The notes under the pieces: generated by a model
Database searches by the model: none
What the model was told of the DNA's origin: nothing
What the model saw: only the letters and a program-made list of their open reading frames with translations
Source: Jaltomata sinuosa
Taxonomy: Eukaryota; Streptophyta; Magnoliopsida; Solanales; Solanaceae
Reading direction: 5' to 3'
Length of the DNA stretch: 64,000 nt
Assembly: GCA_003996215.1 (NCBI GenBank)
Contig: QJPP01007525.1
Location: forward strand, 2,170,001 to 2,234,000
In this document: positions 36,544 to 51,500 of the stretch, one piece after another
Layout: each line of letters starts with the position of its first letter
Numbering within the stretch: position 1 is the first letter of the stretch
Program-made: the position numbers and the translations under genes

Positions 36544-39500
36544 ATGGGTTCCTCCACCGCCACTATTCTCCTCACAGAACTTCAATCCTCCACCAAATTC
36601 ACTACCAATACCTACAAAAACTTCTCCAATTACCTCCACGAATTCACCACTCTCTCAAAATCCACCGACGTTGCTACCATCCGTTCACTTGCCAAACAAT
36701 TTCTTTCGTTCCTAAATACATCCCTATCACTATTACCAAAACGCCTATCTGAATCCCCCAAACTCCCTGACGAATCTGCCCCTCATTTGTTTGATATTTA
36801 CAGGTTATGCCTTAACTGCCTTGAGAGTATCTCCTCGCAGCTGTCTTGTAAACCCTACACCGTTCAAGCACAAAGAGTTCGGTACATTCATTGTCTGGAA
36901 TCATGGGGGAAGTACGAGGAAGTAGAATGTGAAGGACTTTCCGTACTTAAGGTTCTTCGGGAGAATGCGACTGGTACAACCAAGAAAGAAGTCAAGAAGT
37001 CAAGATCAACGCAGCGGTTGTTGCCGCAATTGGATGAAGAGAATGTGGATCAAGAGTTTGCTATTTTGGTCGTGGAGATTGTCGTTACACTTGTTAAGTG
37101 TGCTTCTTTAATTCAGAATAAGGCTGTCCATGAATATGATAGACTTCTTGATTTGGTCAAAGAGGTTATGCCGTGGTTCAAGTGAGTCTCTTTTCATTAA
37201 TTTCTTGAAATATTTGAACCTCAAAATTTGAAAATCTTGACCCATGTTATAGTTTTTGCAATGCTAGAAAATGTGTTTAGCTGATTCAATTTTACACACT
37301 TTGGATGATATAGGGTTTTGGATACGAATGCTCGTGAGAAATTGCATCGGGTGCTTGTGACATATTTGAACAGAATAACACTAATTATGGTTGGGGACTT
37401 CACAAAATTCAATGGGGACTTGGTGCACAAATTCTGTATAGAAGCCTTGTGTCAAATTAAACAATCATCCCTAAAGGATCAACTGTTCAAGGTGAATCTC
37501 TCATGTTTAGCGTTTGCCTTTTCTAGAGATGTCTTCTATGTCTATGTTAACATGTATACGTACCACAGTTCACAAGGAAGCTATGCTCTTCTCTGTTCGC
37601 ACAAGAACTTGATGAATTCTCTGGGATTGTTGACACCTTAAAATATGTGCTGGACACCATGGCTGCAGAAATAAAGGTATTATATTGATCCTGAACAAGG
37701 ATATTTCTGCTGTTTATAGGATCCAGTATTTATTGAAGATGAGTAAGTAAGCAAGTTCACAGTTTTCTGTAGGACAAAATAGGGGGACCTGAAGTGTACA
37801 ATTGGCTAGTTTAAGCACATCAAACCCATTGCTTGTTCTGGTTATATGGTTGCTGAATCAAGGTAGAATCAACAATAAAACTACGAGGCTTCAAATGTTA
37901 TCTGATCTGGTAAAGCAACAGATGTTTGAGGTCAAAGAATTAGAACTTAGCGCTGTTTTTGGTGCAGATCTGGGATGTTCAATGTAGTATGTGACCATCA
38001 CTTTACACATTTTAAGTTCTGGTCAAAACAAGAAGTAGGTTAATCTTTCATCTGATCTAGGATTTGCGCGCAACAGTCATAGATCTATCCATCACAAGGA
38101 TGCATAAATGAAAAAGGATGACAATATGCTGAAATTATAAATTAAAGCTTCTTGAGATGGAAGTGGGCTACTGTTAAACAAGCTCTTCATCAAAAAACAA
38201 GCAGTACTGATATTCAATCAAATTTTATTATGATATTCAATAGTTCCCTATGATGTTATAGTTAACTCTCCCTTGTCCTGAATATGAGATAATTTGTAGG
38301 AAAGCAATATTAAGGCACGAGTTGCAGTTTTATTGTATTTCAACGGGAGAAGATCCATGAGTAGAGATACAGTAAACTGTTTGAGAAATTTGAACATTAA
38401 TCAGTAAGCATGACCTTTTAATAGTATAATTTGGCCACTGATTCCCATTTATTTAAAAACACTGGGTATGTTGTTGTTGTTGTTAATTATGAATAAAAAG
38501 GTATGGAAGACTAGGAAAGAACTTTCTAGTCTATAAACTATAAACATTTGCACTCAAGGGTGTGACGTAGTGGTTAACGAGCTTGAATAAACCACAGTAG
38601 ACCAAGGTTCAAATCATAGCAGAGGTAGAAAAGTGCTAGGTGATTTCTTCCCATTTGTCTAAGCTTTGGTTGATAGAGCTACACGATACTTGTGTTGGTG
38701 GGAGATAGTTGTTACCTGGTTGATTAGTCGAGGTGCGTACAAATTGACCTGGACATCACTATTTTTTTAGAAAAGAAACTATTAACATCCTTGAGACAAC
38801 CCAAATATGAAAATATGATAATGTAGGATAGATGATGCTGTTTATTGACCTGAAGTGCTTTTATCTTGCTCCTGGACTACTGATTAGATCCAAATCGTTA
38901 TCCTTATGGTTACCTTTAAACTCATTTTCTGCTAAATATAATCTCAAGAATGTTTCTTTGCGATGCACTATTAAGTCAATGGTCTATTTTACAACTTGTA
39001 TTTCATCGTTTATGCTATTTATTTGACAATAGAATTGTCCTTACATATGTAGTATGATTCACGAAGGTGTGTTTAATTGTACATGGCAGGTCGGACAGGA
39101 GAACACTATAACAGAAATTCTTGAGCTTGTTTGTTATTGTGCTCATAAATGCCGAAGTGGTACTTCAAATGCTTGTAGTATCCTGGCTGCCCAATTAAAA
39201 GAATTAGCTATGCACGTGAAAAAACATTACGTTGAATTAACAGGTTCTCAGGTAACAATTTAGCGGTTTATTGGTGTTATTTATTTCTTTAACGAGTCCT
39301 ATGAATTCATGGAAGACTGGTGTTAAGGAAAGTCCTACTTATGACAGAATTGGTTCTTTTGAAGGATGAGCTGCCCACTGATTTGATTCTGGGGCTTTAT
39401 GCTACTGGATTGCTCATTAATGAGTCCTGTATTCACAACTCAAGAGTGCTCTTCCTGGATCGCAATGATGTGCTGCAAAAATTAAGTAGTTTGCTCAACT

Positions 39501-42500
39501 TTTCAAAATCTTATTTTGAAATAGACAGCAAAGGAAGCAACTATTCACAGAAGAGAATGCTCTATGTTTTGTCTTATTTTGATGCATTGAGGTTCCTGTG
39601 CCAGCCACTTGCCGAGTATGTTATCTCAGCAAGGAAAGAAATTCTTTGTGTAACAGAGGCTGTTTCCTGCAATACTTACCTAGAAATCATCCAGGATGTG
39701 TTCAAGCAGTATGTTTATGTCTTCCTACACTACAGGTACATCACTAGCATATAGCACAAGTCCTGCAATCTTGTAAGTTTGATTTTAGCTTACATTTTGA
39801 CATTGCAACTTATTATACTTTTCTAGGTTATAAATACAAAGAACTAAAGTGTTTTAGTTTGACATGGAACTACAAATTCTGAAGCCATTACTAGGTTTGT
39901 TGAACTCGGTATATTGTGTATTTAATAAACAAATGGAGTTTCCGTTTTTTAAATAAATCTTTTAGCTTCTCTGTTAAAATTGATTTAGCTATTTACTGGT
40001 CTTTTTTTGTCTTTAAGATTGTCTTGGTACTTCTATTTAATTGAGTTCTCCATAGGCTATGTTATGTAACCTTTATGTTTTTCACTTTTTTGGATGCAGT
40101 GCCGCTGGTAACAAGCAAGATCCTTGCGAAGATAACAACAAAGTGTTACTTCTTGTAGCAGTCGCTACTTTCACTCTCTCTTTAAGCACAAAACATGATA
40201 TCAAGGTTTCTGTTGTTGTTCATGATTGTTGTTGACGTCATGTACCACTACTACTATCCCATATGACATATTATATATCATTCACTAATAGAAACGGATT
40301 AGCTCCCCTTTAACAATGAATATATCTTCTCTCTTTCTTCTATAAATGCAGGAAACTGTCAAATTTATCAAGTATCTTGTTTCAAGTGAGCGGGTTCAAG
40401 CCAATGGACTTAAGTATCTCTTCACCTCTTTTTACAACATTGCTGTCATATTGTACCGAAACAAGCAAATGAAAGAGGTATGGATAGCTGAAGGGATTCT
40501 CGTAATCCTTTCACTGTTTTCACTTCCACATGGTCGGTTTACTATTAATGAAGTTGATGATCGTGTTTATTATTCACTTTTAAGTTTTTGATGCTTTGTC
40601 AAATTTGAAGCAAAATTACCTTTAATGAAGGTATTAGGTCATCAAGTATGCTAGTATTTTGGGTGGATGAGAGAGAAGGGACAGGCCTGTGTTATGACAT
40701 AGTATGGAACTTTGAGCTAATCCTTATATGGGCTTAAGAAGTGCCAGTTGTATCCAGAACATCACAAGATAGTTGCATGGAGGGAAAGCATGGGTTTTAG
40801 TTCTGAAAAATGTTTATGTTAGAGGAGTGAACTTTAATGAACCTGTGATGATGTTTTGCTGCAGATGCTCTAATTTCAATAGGAGGCTGCATACACCAAA
40901 GTGATGTCTGGTCCATAAGCATACTTTATTGCAAAAACACTTCTGGAAATTCTGAACGGATGGAAGTAGCAAACATCTGCCGGAAAAATAAAGAGATAGG
41001 AAACTGAGATAGTTTGTTCATGTCTGAAAATCTTCTACGGGAAAGGAGAGAAAACATGGAATAATTTCCCCCCCTAAGTGGTGGGAGTTCGAATCCTACT
41101 GCCAACACTAATTAATTTACCTATCAAAAAAAGAAAAAGAGCAAATAAAACATGGAATAATTTTTAGTGGGTGAGTAGTTTGACATAAAGAAACAACATA
41201 TGATAGGGTTGCCTATATATTGGGCAGAGTTGGATGAAGTCACTGCCCTGACTTCATTACCTGTGTTATATCTGCAATTGTTATTACTCCTAAGAAATGA
41301 TCTAATTTCCCATTCCTCTTGTTTTGTACTAAGAACACTTTAAAAAGTGTTGAAGTATTTCCTCCGTACCATCATTTTTATTGAAGTCCTTTCTGAATCT
41401 CGCTCTACACAGTCATAGTGCATTAATACGTTAATATGGTATCAAATGTTATTGGAAAAAAAGTTGTCCTTGCATATACGAGTCCGATTTTTGATTATAT
41501 CGTTTCTTCCTTTGTAGGCTGCTAAAGCTTTGACGCTATGCTGCAAAGCATCTTGGAATCGTGTCTTACGTCTTTGTGAATTGTTTAAGCATGAACCAGA
41601 TAAATTTCAGAATGATCAGTCAGAAGATGATGTGATTGGTTTCATTGATGAGGCGTGTGAGAAAACTGCTTTTCTTTTGGAGGTGCTTCAACATAGTGGT
41701 CATTGTAAGGTACAAAAGTTCCTCATTGATAGCCTTAAAAGCTGGTCTGCTGCACAACATTTGTTCAAAAAACTGCCAAGTCCCACATCTGTAGTGAAAC
41801 AGTTTGTGAAGGTAAAAGCTCTATTCGTTTGCCTCTCTTACCATCCTTTCATTTTATGCAGTAGTAAAATTATATTGGTCTTTCTGGTTCTTCTTAATGA
41901 ATCTCTCTGATGTGGATCTGCTTTCAGATGGAATTGAAAGTTAATGATGTGGATGCTGAAGAAGGTACCACTACGTTGTATTCTTTGTTGTCACCTTTGG
42001 TAGAATCAAAACAGGCTCTTGGAATCATTTTGGAGCAGGTTCTAATACACAAACTCTTCCTGGTTGAGCTTGTTAATAGTTGTAACCTCTTTCAGCTGTT
42101 ATATTTGATTTAAGTGCTTGCTCAACAGTAGGTGCTGCTAACAACTGATTCTTATACTTCCTCAGGAGCTTTTGGCATATAGAGATTTGAATGTACGAAA
42201 TCCAAGGTTATGTCAGGAAATGTGTTTGAAAATTATAGGTCTTCTTTTACAAGAAGTATATGTCTCCAAGGACAGCTATTTACAGAGATGTAGATTCCTT
42301 ATTGTTAAGGGCGAGGTGTTAAGAGCCCATGGATTTCAATATCTTAAAGATTGCATTCAGTGTCTATCCGAGGCAATAGCTACAGTAGTAAGTCATTTGT
42401 TTGTGTCTGCCTTTTTATCTGCTGAGTTACGGTAATCAGAGCTTGATTGTCTAGTTGATGTTGTTAATTATGTCAGGTTATATCTTTTGCAGGAAAGTTC

Positions 42501-45500
42501 TTTAAAACAGAAAAACTACGGAGAAAATTTAGCCTGCACTAATTCAGCTTCTCATCTGGCAGCCTATGCATATTGTGCACGCGCACTCTGTACCAGTGAG
42601 ATTGAACCAAACTCAAAGGTGCTACAGCGTAAAATGCTGATCTCCTGCATTGATATGTTTCCTTGGGTGGCAAACAGTTGGGCTAATGACCTTCCATTTT
42701 GGAACTTGGAAGGAAAAGGAGGGAGTTCTTCCTTTTCTATTTTTATTTTAAATGTGTTAGAATATCCCACATTGGTTAAGGGCTGTTGTCTCCTTGTGTA
42801 AACTCAGGCAGTTCTCTCCTTATGAACTAGCTTTTGGGTTGAGTTAGGCTCAAGATTTATTTCTTCACCTGGTATTAGAGCAAGACATATCCCTATTCTT
42901 GGTTTACCCAAAGTTTTGGGCCCTTACATTATATCATACACACTCTTGATGTAGCCATAGATGTGGGGGGTGGGTGGATGGGTTAGAATGTCCCCCATTG
43001 GTTGATGGAATGAAATGTTGTCTCCTTATATGCTCTTGGGCAATCATTACCTCATGAGCTTGTTTTTTTGGGTTGAGTTAGGCCCAAAGTCCACTTTCTT
43101 CACGATTTGATTGGTTTAAAGAAGAGAAAGAAATTTGCAAATTTTCTTATCATTTTAGACTCTATCTCACAGCAAATTAACAAACTAGTGTACTTTTTCA
43201 TAGTATTTTCTATGTTTAGGTAATTCTTTTTTCTTGACTCAGAAAACCCTTCCTGTATTTGCTGAATACTGATCTATTATTTTATTCCCCGTCTTTCCTT
43301 TTTGAACAGAGACTTTATGAAGATATACATGCTGCAGCTAGACTCTGGACTAGTCTGAATCACTGCCATGCACCTGATCAGTGTAGTATGTCTGAAACTA
43401 TGTTGAATATGTTGCATCAGATTGTTGACTTGTTATCATTGAAGGTAATCTCTAATCTTGATGTCACTTTATATTTGCAATGGACATGGTGGAAGGCCTT
43501 GTATCACATTCATTTGAATATGCATCTTAAGTGTTCATTGATCATAACCTTTTTTTTCCCTTTAAACTTCTAGTCACTCTTACTGGTCATATATCTTTGA
43601 TGGCTTATCCAACAGTTATGGGAAGTTTGTGATGCTATTTTTGGCTTTGTTTCATGTGAATGATCATCCTAGTTGTAGGACCCATAAGGAGCATTTTTCA
43701 CTTCGAGAAGTCGTTTTCAGGAATCCCTTCCTACGATGCAATTTTCTTGACAGATAAATGTTTCATTAGCATATACTAGAAATGCTTTTTGAGAAATAAA
43801 GTCATTTCTTGGCTTCCAGAAAGCTTCTTTCCAGTAGATTTTAAAAAGACCAGGAATTTTTCAAGAGGTACTTATCGGTCACTTGTTTAAATGCATAAAA
43901 TTGTGCTTCTGGTTCAACAGTAGCTTTAATTCCTAAAAGATTCTTCAAAAGTTCTCTGAAACACAATACTGATTGGTATTAATCTTTTCTGCCTTCCCTA
44001 TAAACATGCATGTGTGTGTGTGTGTCTATATTTGCTGAAGAATGCTGAATTTTTGGTATTGAGATATGCCAATTTTCATAAACTCTATCATGTCGTGCTT
44101 CCTTTTTTCAGGGATACCTGGAAATTCATCCCGACATATATGAGATGATGATACAATTATTTATGAAGAATATTCCATTAGAGAAGTCTGTGTCGTTACT
44201 ATGGAGATATAGAAGACTTAGTCATGCACTCTGTACATCACCCGTGAATGAAGTGTTCATCAAAACATTGTCGAACTATTGTGGCGAACTTTCCAAGTCT
44301 GTTGAATACTGGATGAAGTGCATGAAGGAATCTCAACCACAATTAGTTGGGTTTCACCAGAGCTTCTTTCTAACCCTTACTCTTTCTTCTAAAGTGTCTC
44401 GTAGTCTTCAAAACTTTCTCCACTGTGACATTACAGAGGATAAAGTTAAGCTCACTGCTTCAGAGCTCATTCACACTGTAAGCTTCTAAGTAAACACAGC
44501 AAATGACGTTGCATTTATTCAGGCTACCGGAGTATGGTTGCACTTGCTAATCTGAGCTGCTATTTGTTCTTAGGTTCCTTTATCCAGCAGTTCAGCCTTT
44601 CTTTCTGCTTATCTTTACTATGACTTGAGTGAGAGACTGATTCTAAATGGACGACTAATTGAGGTGAAATAATGGCTATAACATTTTGCATCATTATAGG
44701 GTTGCAGCTTAAAGTTTTCTTCCTTATTTGTTTGAATTGATGTCACTCTTTCATGGAGCTCTTAAACTGGTTTGCCATAGGGGATTTTACCTTTTTGGCT
44801 TCTATTCTTGGGTTAACATACCTCAGCAGATCACATGGATCCATGCTCCAAGAGAAGAATTGCCATCCATTACTTGAAAATAGGACCATAAAGTGGGGTG
44901 GTGGGACATTTTTGTGGTTTTGTTTCAAACTTAAAATTATTCTCTAATTATGAGCATTACTGACTACTGATTGCAAATTTTTGAGATGCTCTTAAATGTT
45001 AATGCAATGCCTGTAGGCTCTTGCTTATGCAAAAGAAGCCCATCGTTTACGAAGTAAACTTCTTCAAGAAAACTTCCAATATCAGATAGAGCAGCAGGGT
45101 GAGGTATATGGTCTTACAAAATTCCAGATATATGATTCCGTGGCTGCAAAGGCTTGGTTTCCTGAAGGTGTCTCATTTGACTTTGACGGTTCTATGCTTA
45201 CTCCTTGGACTATCCTCCAATGTTATCTGGAAAGCATTTTACAGGTCTATCATTACTTTATTTATTATTATTATTTTCAATATTTATTACATACACAAAC
45301 GTAGTTCTTTAATTTTAATTGGATGTGTTGCTGGAGAATCTGAGTGACCATGATAGCATAAACTAATACAACAGGTTGGAACTGTTCATGAGATGCTTGG
45401 AAATGGAACTGAGGCTAAGACACTTCTAGTGTGGGGGAAGGACATCTCTTGTTTTCAGAGTTTGCCACTCTTCATAATTTCATTCTGTTGTATGTTAGGT

Positions 45501-48500
45501 AATGTTTTTCCCAATTTCTCAACTTTTCCTCGTATATCACAATGGATGTTTTTCCGGAGGTTTCTGGATTTTCAGCTTAGTGTCTTCTTAATGTTTATCA
45601 GGAAAATTATACGCTAAACAACATCTCTTGGAGTTGGCAGAAAAGGAACTAAATACAGCTAAGCAAAGATTGGCTGAAAACTATGATGACATCTCTTGCC
45701 TAAAATGCAGAATAATTCTGGAAGTTTCAATTGATCTGCTATTAGGAGATCTATGGAGACAACAACATTGTGATACTACTTCCAAAGTGGAATTTGTATA
45801 TAGTGTTAAAGAGAAGTATAGATCTGCCGTTGAGAAGCTGAATAAATTTGGCTGGGAGGATTCTGTTGGTTGTCCTATAGGAGCAAGTTCCCAGCATACC
45901 AAGCACCAGACTACGTATTCATTTGCAAACGGTGCAAAAGATCCTTCAGATTTGAAGGAGTTTCCATCCCAGAAGGACAAGCTGGAAAATGCTGTTGAAG
46001 GCAGAAGGACTAGGAAGACCAAGAAAGAGTCCGAACATAATTTAAGGATGACACGGTCGAGATATCACTCTATGAAGAAATGTGAAAGTTCTGTGGATGA
46101 TGAACATGTTAATGATGCTGAAGACATGGACTGTAAGCACCTTTTACTAATATGTTTCTTTCAGCTAGAGCTTAAGGTAGAAACTGTTTTTCATTGCAGA
46201 TTTTGATCATTTAATTCACAGGTATGTGCTACAAATTGAAGTGTTGGCACCAGCTTCCTCTTGAGATACTCCGATCTGGGTCTTTGAGTAATTTTGTATA
46301 CTTGAAATGGGAGCTTGTTCGCAGACAACTTTTGCTGAGGCTTCTAACTACTATGGGTAGCATGACGTTCCTTCTGGATGCCATTGTGCTTATTTTTATT
46401 ATAACCTTCTTTAGCTGTGGCTCTGGGCTGGTTTCTCCGTATGCGACGTATTATACATTATACATGCTCAGAATCCAACATTTCGTTAAAAATTATTTCC
46501 CATGAATATGTGACGAGTAATAAACTCACAGCTCCTCCCTGAATGTTAAAAGATAATAATTGTTTATTTCTATCTTGTTATAATTTCTAATTCTTTATTT
46601 ATAACTCATGGTTTGGAAACTTGAAAATGAAACTTGCAATTAAAGTTAACTAGTACAATTCCTAAAGCAATTAAATATGGAAGTCAATATTACTCACTGA
46701 TTCTTTTCAATGGTTGATTAATTGCAAATAGAAAGTCAAATTTTCAGTTAACAACAACAACAACATACCTAGTGTAATCTCACAAGTGGGGTTTAGGGAG
46801 GGTGGTGTGTATGCAGTCTTACCCCTACCTTGTGAAGGTAGGTATAACATCAAATTTTCAATTGAAATTATAATTTCATGGGTTTGTGTATATTGTATTT
46901 CGATGATATTGAACTTTAGTTTTTTGGATTAATGTTGTCATTGTTGTATAATGGTTTCTGAAATTAGTGAAGCTAATTGCAAATTTGATGTTATTAGTAC
47001 ACTAGTTTCTTGTCACTGGGTATGTTGTTGTTGTTGTAGTACTAGTTTCTTGTCTGGTTGGTAATTTTTGTTTTCCTGTAAATTGAGCCTGTTATTTTGG
47101 AGAAAAAAAAACGCACACCTTTATTCTTGCTTGTTGCATTTTTGTGCCTTTTGCTTTTAAGAGCACATGTGGCAAAGATTTTCAGCTTTTGATCGCTTAA
47201 CACTTGTGGGGCAGTTATCAAAACTGTAGACCTGTTTCAGGAGCTACCGTATCTTTCTAAAATGTCTAACTGATGGTTCTGAATTCAGGAGGAGATTAAG
47301 TTTGTTATAAAAACGATGCACCTACATGTGCAACTGGTCATTCATAATTATATACGGAATTTGTAGCCATATGTATTATAGATAATGTTAACTTGAAGCT
47401 GGGTAACTTTTGCACTATGAGATAAATAATTCAATATATGTTAAAAACATGTTCTTATATTTTGACTAAACCCATTCCATTTGGCCATGTTTTTTGTTTT
47501 GTTTTTGTGCGTGTTTGAGCTAATTTGTGCTGCTCTTCATACTTTTAATTTCATTGAAGTAGTGAACTCTGTGATCCACTTGTGGCCCTAATTTCTTCTA
47601 GACACTGTAGACTTTCCATGCCTAAATGATTGTGCCTGCTTAAACTTGAATGTTTGAACTGCAGGTGCAGTGCTAGAAGCATGCAATAATCATACCTCTC
47701 ATCTTTTTTGCTCTCATTATGTTTTTCAACTTCTTCATTGGCCTTACCTCTACTTTTGTCTGTGGTAGGAAAATGCTGTGGTCTTTCTGGTGATAGCCAT
47801 GAAGCCCAAAAGCTTATTCTGCAAAGCCTGTCGCTGTTCAGTTCAGATCCGTCTTGTTCCAAGTATTCTTCTCTGCCACTAATGTCCTTGGTTGACCAGA
47901 TGGGACACGATATTTGGGTGGTTGAATTGGCTGTTGATCATTCGGTTATACTTTACAACATTTGCTATTCCATTTTGAATAGCTATACTTGCAAAGCAAC
48001 CAGGTATGCATGCAGAAATATATGCAAGTTGTCATATCTTTTCGTATCTTGAACCTCGGACAACACGATCTTGCTATCAGCTCTATTATGAATTTCGAAG
48101 TCCAAATAACTGGTGTAAATGCATTAGCAATTTTTAGTTGTTGTGTTTGACAATCTTCAGCAGCCGAGACATTGTTAATTAGATTTTTCTTGCAAAAGAC
48201 TTAGCACAAAGGTCTGTCAGTGCTAAATAATTTAACACTTCTGTCCTTCCATTAAAGGGCGTCCAGTAAATACTGTTATTCCGAGTATTTACTGAACTGG
48301 AACGAATTGTCAGTAGACTTTTGTGATCTTAAGAACTTTATTTCCCTTAAGTTTAGGGAACCCCTAATTTGCATGAGAAACAACAATTATTTAAAATTGA
48401 AATGAAATGGACCTGATAGATAAATGGATGCAGAATATTCATGTAGTCGACTCTTAACAGATTTGATCGAGGCAATATTGCCTACGGATTGAATCTTTTT

Positions 48501-51500
48501 GCCACCACTTGGTGTATTTGGTTGGAGGGAACCTGTAAAATATCCAAGTACATGCATTTCTTCTACATTTCGGGATCCATTGGAGCTTCTAGTATCATAA
48601 TTGTGTAGGGCAGTGGGACCATTTCTGTGAATAAGCACAACTATGCCTCAATCCATACCAGTTTGGGTCGGCTATCTGAATCCTTTGTATCCAATCCAAT
48701 CTGGCTAGCTCCACTTCATTCCGATTATCAGTAATCACCTTTTAAAGATGATTTCTGTTTGTAGCTTCTTTCAGAAAGCAGTATTGGACTATTTACTTGA
48801 TGTTTCTTTCACATCTCCTGTAAGTTCTGGGCATATTTCTCTCTTTAGAGTGAGACTTTTCCTTATAGAAGTAAAAGAATGCAAATCTTCTATTTTTTAT
48901 TTTTTATTTATTTTTTTATTTTTTGATGACCGTGGTGTCCGGGCCAGCTTTCGCGCACCTCGACTAAATCCACGGGATACCTGCCACCTCCCACCAGCAA
49001 CAGGTACCAGGTAACTCTGTCCACCAAGGATAGAACAGATGGGAAGAATCACCTAGTGTTTTTTGTCTCCATTGGGATTTGAACCTGAGACCTTAGGCCT
49101 CATGACTCTTTTAACCCACTTCATTGACCACTAGGCCACACCCTTGGGTTCTATTAAGGCATTGTTTTTAGTTTTTTCCCTTTAGTGATTCAAGTCACTA
49201 GGTCTGCTGTAAATAGCATGTGCTGTAGCTTCTAGTTAGCTTTTCAATCTTTTGTAAGTGACTTGCTTTCCATGACTCTTTTAACCCACTTCATTGACCA
49301 CTAGGCCACACCCTTGGGTTCTATTAAGGCATTGTTTTTAGTTTTTTCCCTTTAGTGATTCAAGTCACTAGGTCTGCTGTAAATAGCATGTGCTGTAGCT
49401 TCTAGTTAGCTTTTCAATCTTTTGTAAGTGACTTGCTTTCTTTTGGTGAGATGGCTACTTTAGTTGCTCGACAATCCTCATTTATCTTCTCTAGTCTTAT
49501 ACATTGTTAGAAATAAGAATCCAAAGTCTGTGTATGCTTGGTTTCCAAATTGATTATCCTTCTTTCTGTACGGTTTCAAATAATCACTAAATAGGAGAAT
49601 TTCATGGGTCCCACTATTACTTCTCTCAAACCCACCCAAGTTAAACGGGTTACTTAACTGTCCATTTATTATTAACTTAGCGCATCTTGACCCATCCAAA
49701 TTCCAAATTTAGCCCATCTAAAAGTTGGACTGATTTGGGCTAAAGTATGTAGCACAATTGACCTATGAAAGACTTTGTCAAAATATTTAAATAAAAACTT
49801 TTTTGGTTTGATAGTTTAAATATGATAAAGAAGAACAAAAAAGTTGATAAGAGTTGAGTGGCTCTATGACCCGTTGTTTATCCCGTCCTGACCTAGCCCA
49901 TCTCAACCCAACTAACTTTTGGGTATGACTGGGCAATAGCCATTTATTGATTCAATCCATTTTGACCTGCTCAAATTTAGCCCAAATCACCCGTTTGCCA
50001 TCCCTAGATTTGAGATAACGGCACCTACATATAGATATATCATATATGTAATGGGAATGATTTTTCAAACATTCACCAATATATGTATGTAAGTTGGTAG
50101 CCACATAATTCCCTCGCTGCATACATTTTTCCTGTAGTATGCATTTTTATTAAGTTTCAGTTATTGGTTTTAAGTTTCAGTTCGTAATATTATTTTCTGT
50201 TGGCCTCTTGAATTTTTTTCTTATGCAGGAAAACTAGCTGTAAAGAATGCCGTAATTTTTCATGCATTAAGTTATCAAAAGTCATTGGTTGGCTGAAGCT
50301 GGCCTTCATTCTCAGTCGTGAGATTCCCTTGCTTTCTCAAAAGGTTAGACTTTCTTTAGTTGATCTGTACTAGAAATTCCTCTCTTAGCTAAGTGTATAC
50401 TTCAACAATCTTGTTTGTGTTTTCTACTCTTTGAGAGACATGCATTCTTAGTCATAAGTATGCTTCCTTTTTACTCACTTGGAATTATCTCCTTTCGATA
50501 TATACATTTACAATATACTGTACAGAAATGCCCTAAGTGCTTCATATTGCGTGCTTTCAAACAAACCATAAGGTGCATGAGTAACTACATGGTAATTTTG
50601 TCTGCTCTGGCCTCTGAGAGAACAAATTGCTAACTAGTAACGAAGGTTAATGTCCTGAAGTCAATAAATAAAGAGACTGTGACAATACTGTATTTTACAA
50701 AGTAAGGTTCAAATATCTTTCATTTAACTTTCTGGTTCTTGCATGTGTGGGTTGATTTTCTTAGGTGGCCGCTCTAATAATCTTTTGGTGTTCATTTGTA
50801 GTGGATCTGTACTTCAATGATTTCTGCAAATGTGTAATATTAAATCATTGTATGCTTATTCTTTGAGTGCATGTTGAGATGTTAAATAAACATATGGCAA
50901 TTCATTGTGTTTTTCTCCAATTGGTAACCTCTGAAACAGTTTGATCCCCAGGAAATTGACTTCTTTTAGCAATTCAAACAGATTTCCAGGTTGCTTGCGG
51001 CAGTTTATGTACTTTCTACTTCTGTTAAGTCTTTTAGTATAGCACCTAACGAAGCAATCTCTGAGAGCCAATGGGCGTCGTTCTTCCATCAAGCTTCAAT
51101 CGGTACACATCTCAATCAACACTTCTTTTCTTGTCCGTTGAAGAAGCAGAAAGCTGAACATGTTGTGGATTATGAGGTATGTGTTTCTTAGTTTAATTTG
51201 CGTCTTCAACTGCTCTACAAAATCTCACTAAAGCCTAAAAGACAACCTACTATTGAATCTAACTTTTTCTCCTACACATAAGCTATAATTATACTTTTCC
51301 TTTGCATCGTGCTGGGTGCACTTATATCTATGGATTTGCTGTTTTCAGGGTTCATGTTCTTCAAGCCAACAGTATCTTGGTTCAGAAGAGCCTAACATGC
51401 TCAGGTATTTCTTAGTCTTAGCATGAATTATAAGCACCTTTGCTAATAAGAAGATGTGCTCATTTCTGTTCAATCTGCATCCTCTTCTAATGCAGGTTTG

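Noticed and set aside
44753..44947. 64-codon frame between separase exons 14 and 15, overlapped by an antisense frame
   Set aside because: Skipping this stretch keeps phase between exon 14 (ends 44663) and exon 15 (starts 45017), and the translation has no separase-like features, so it is intron.
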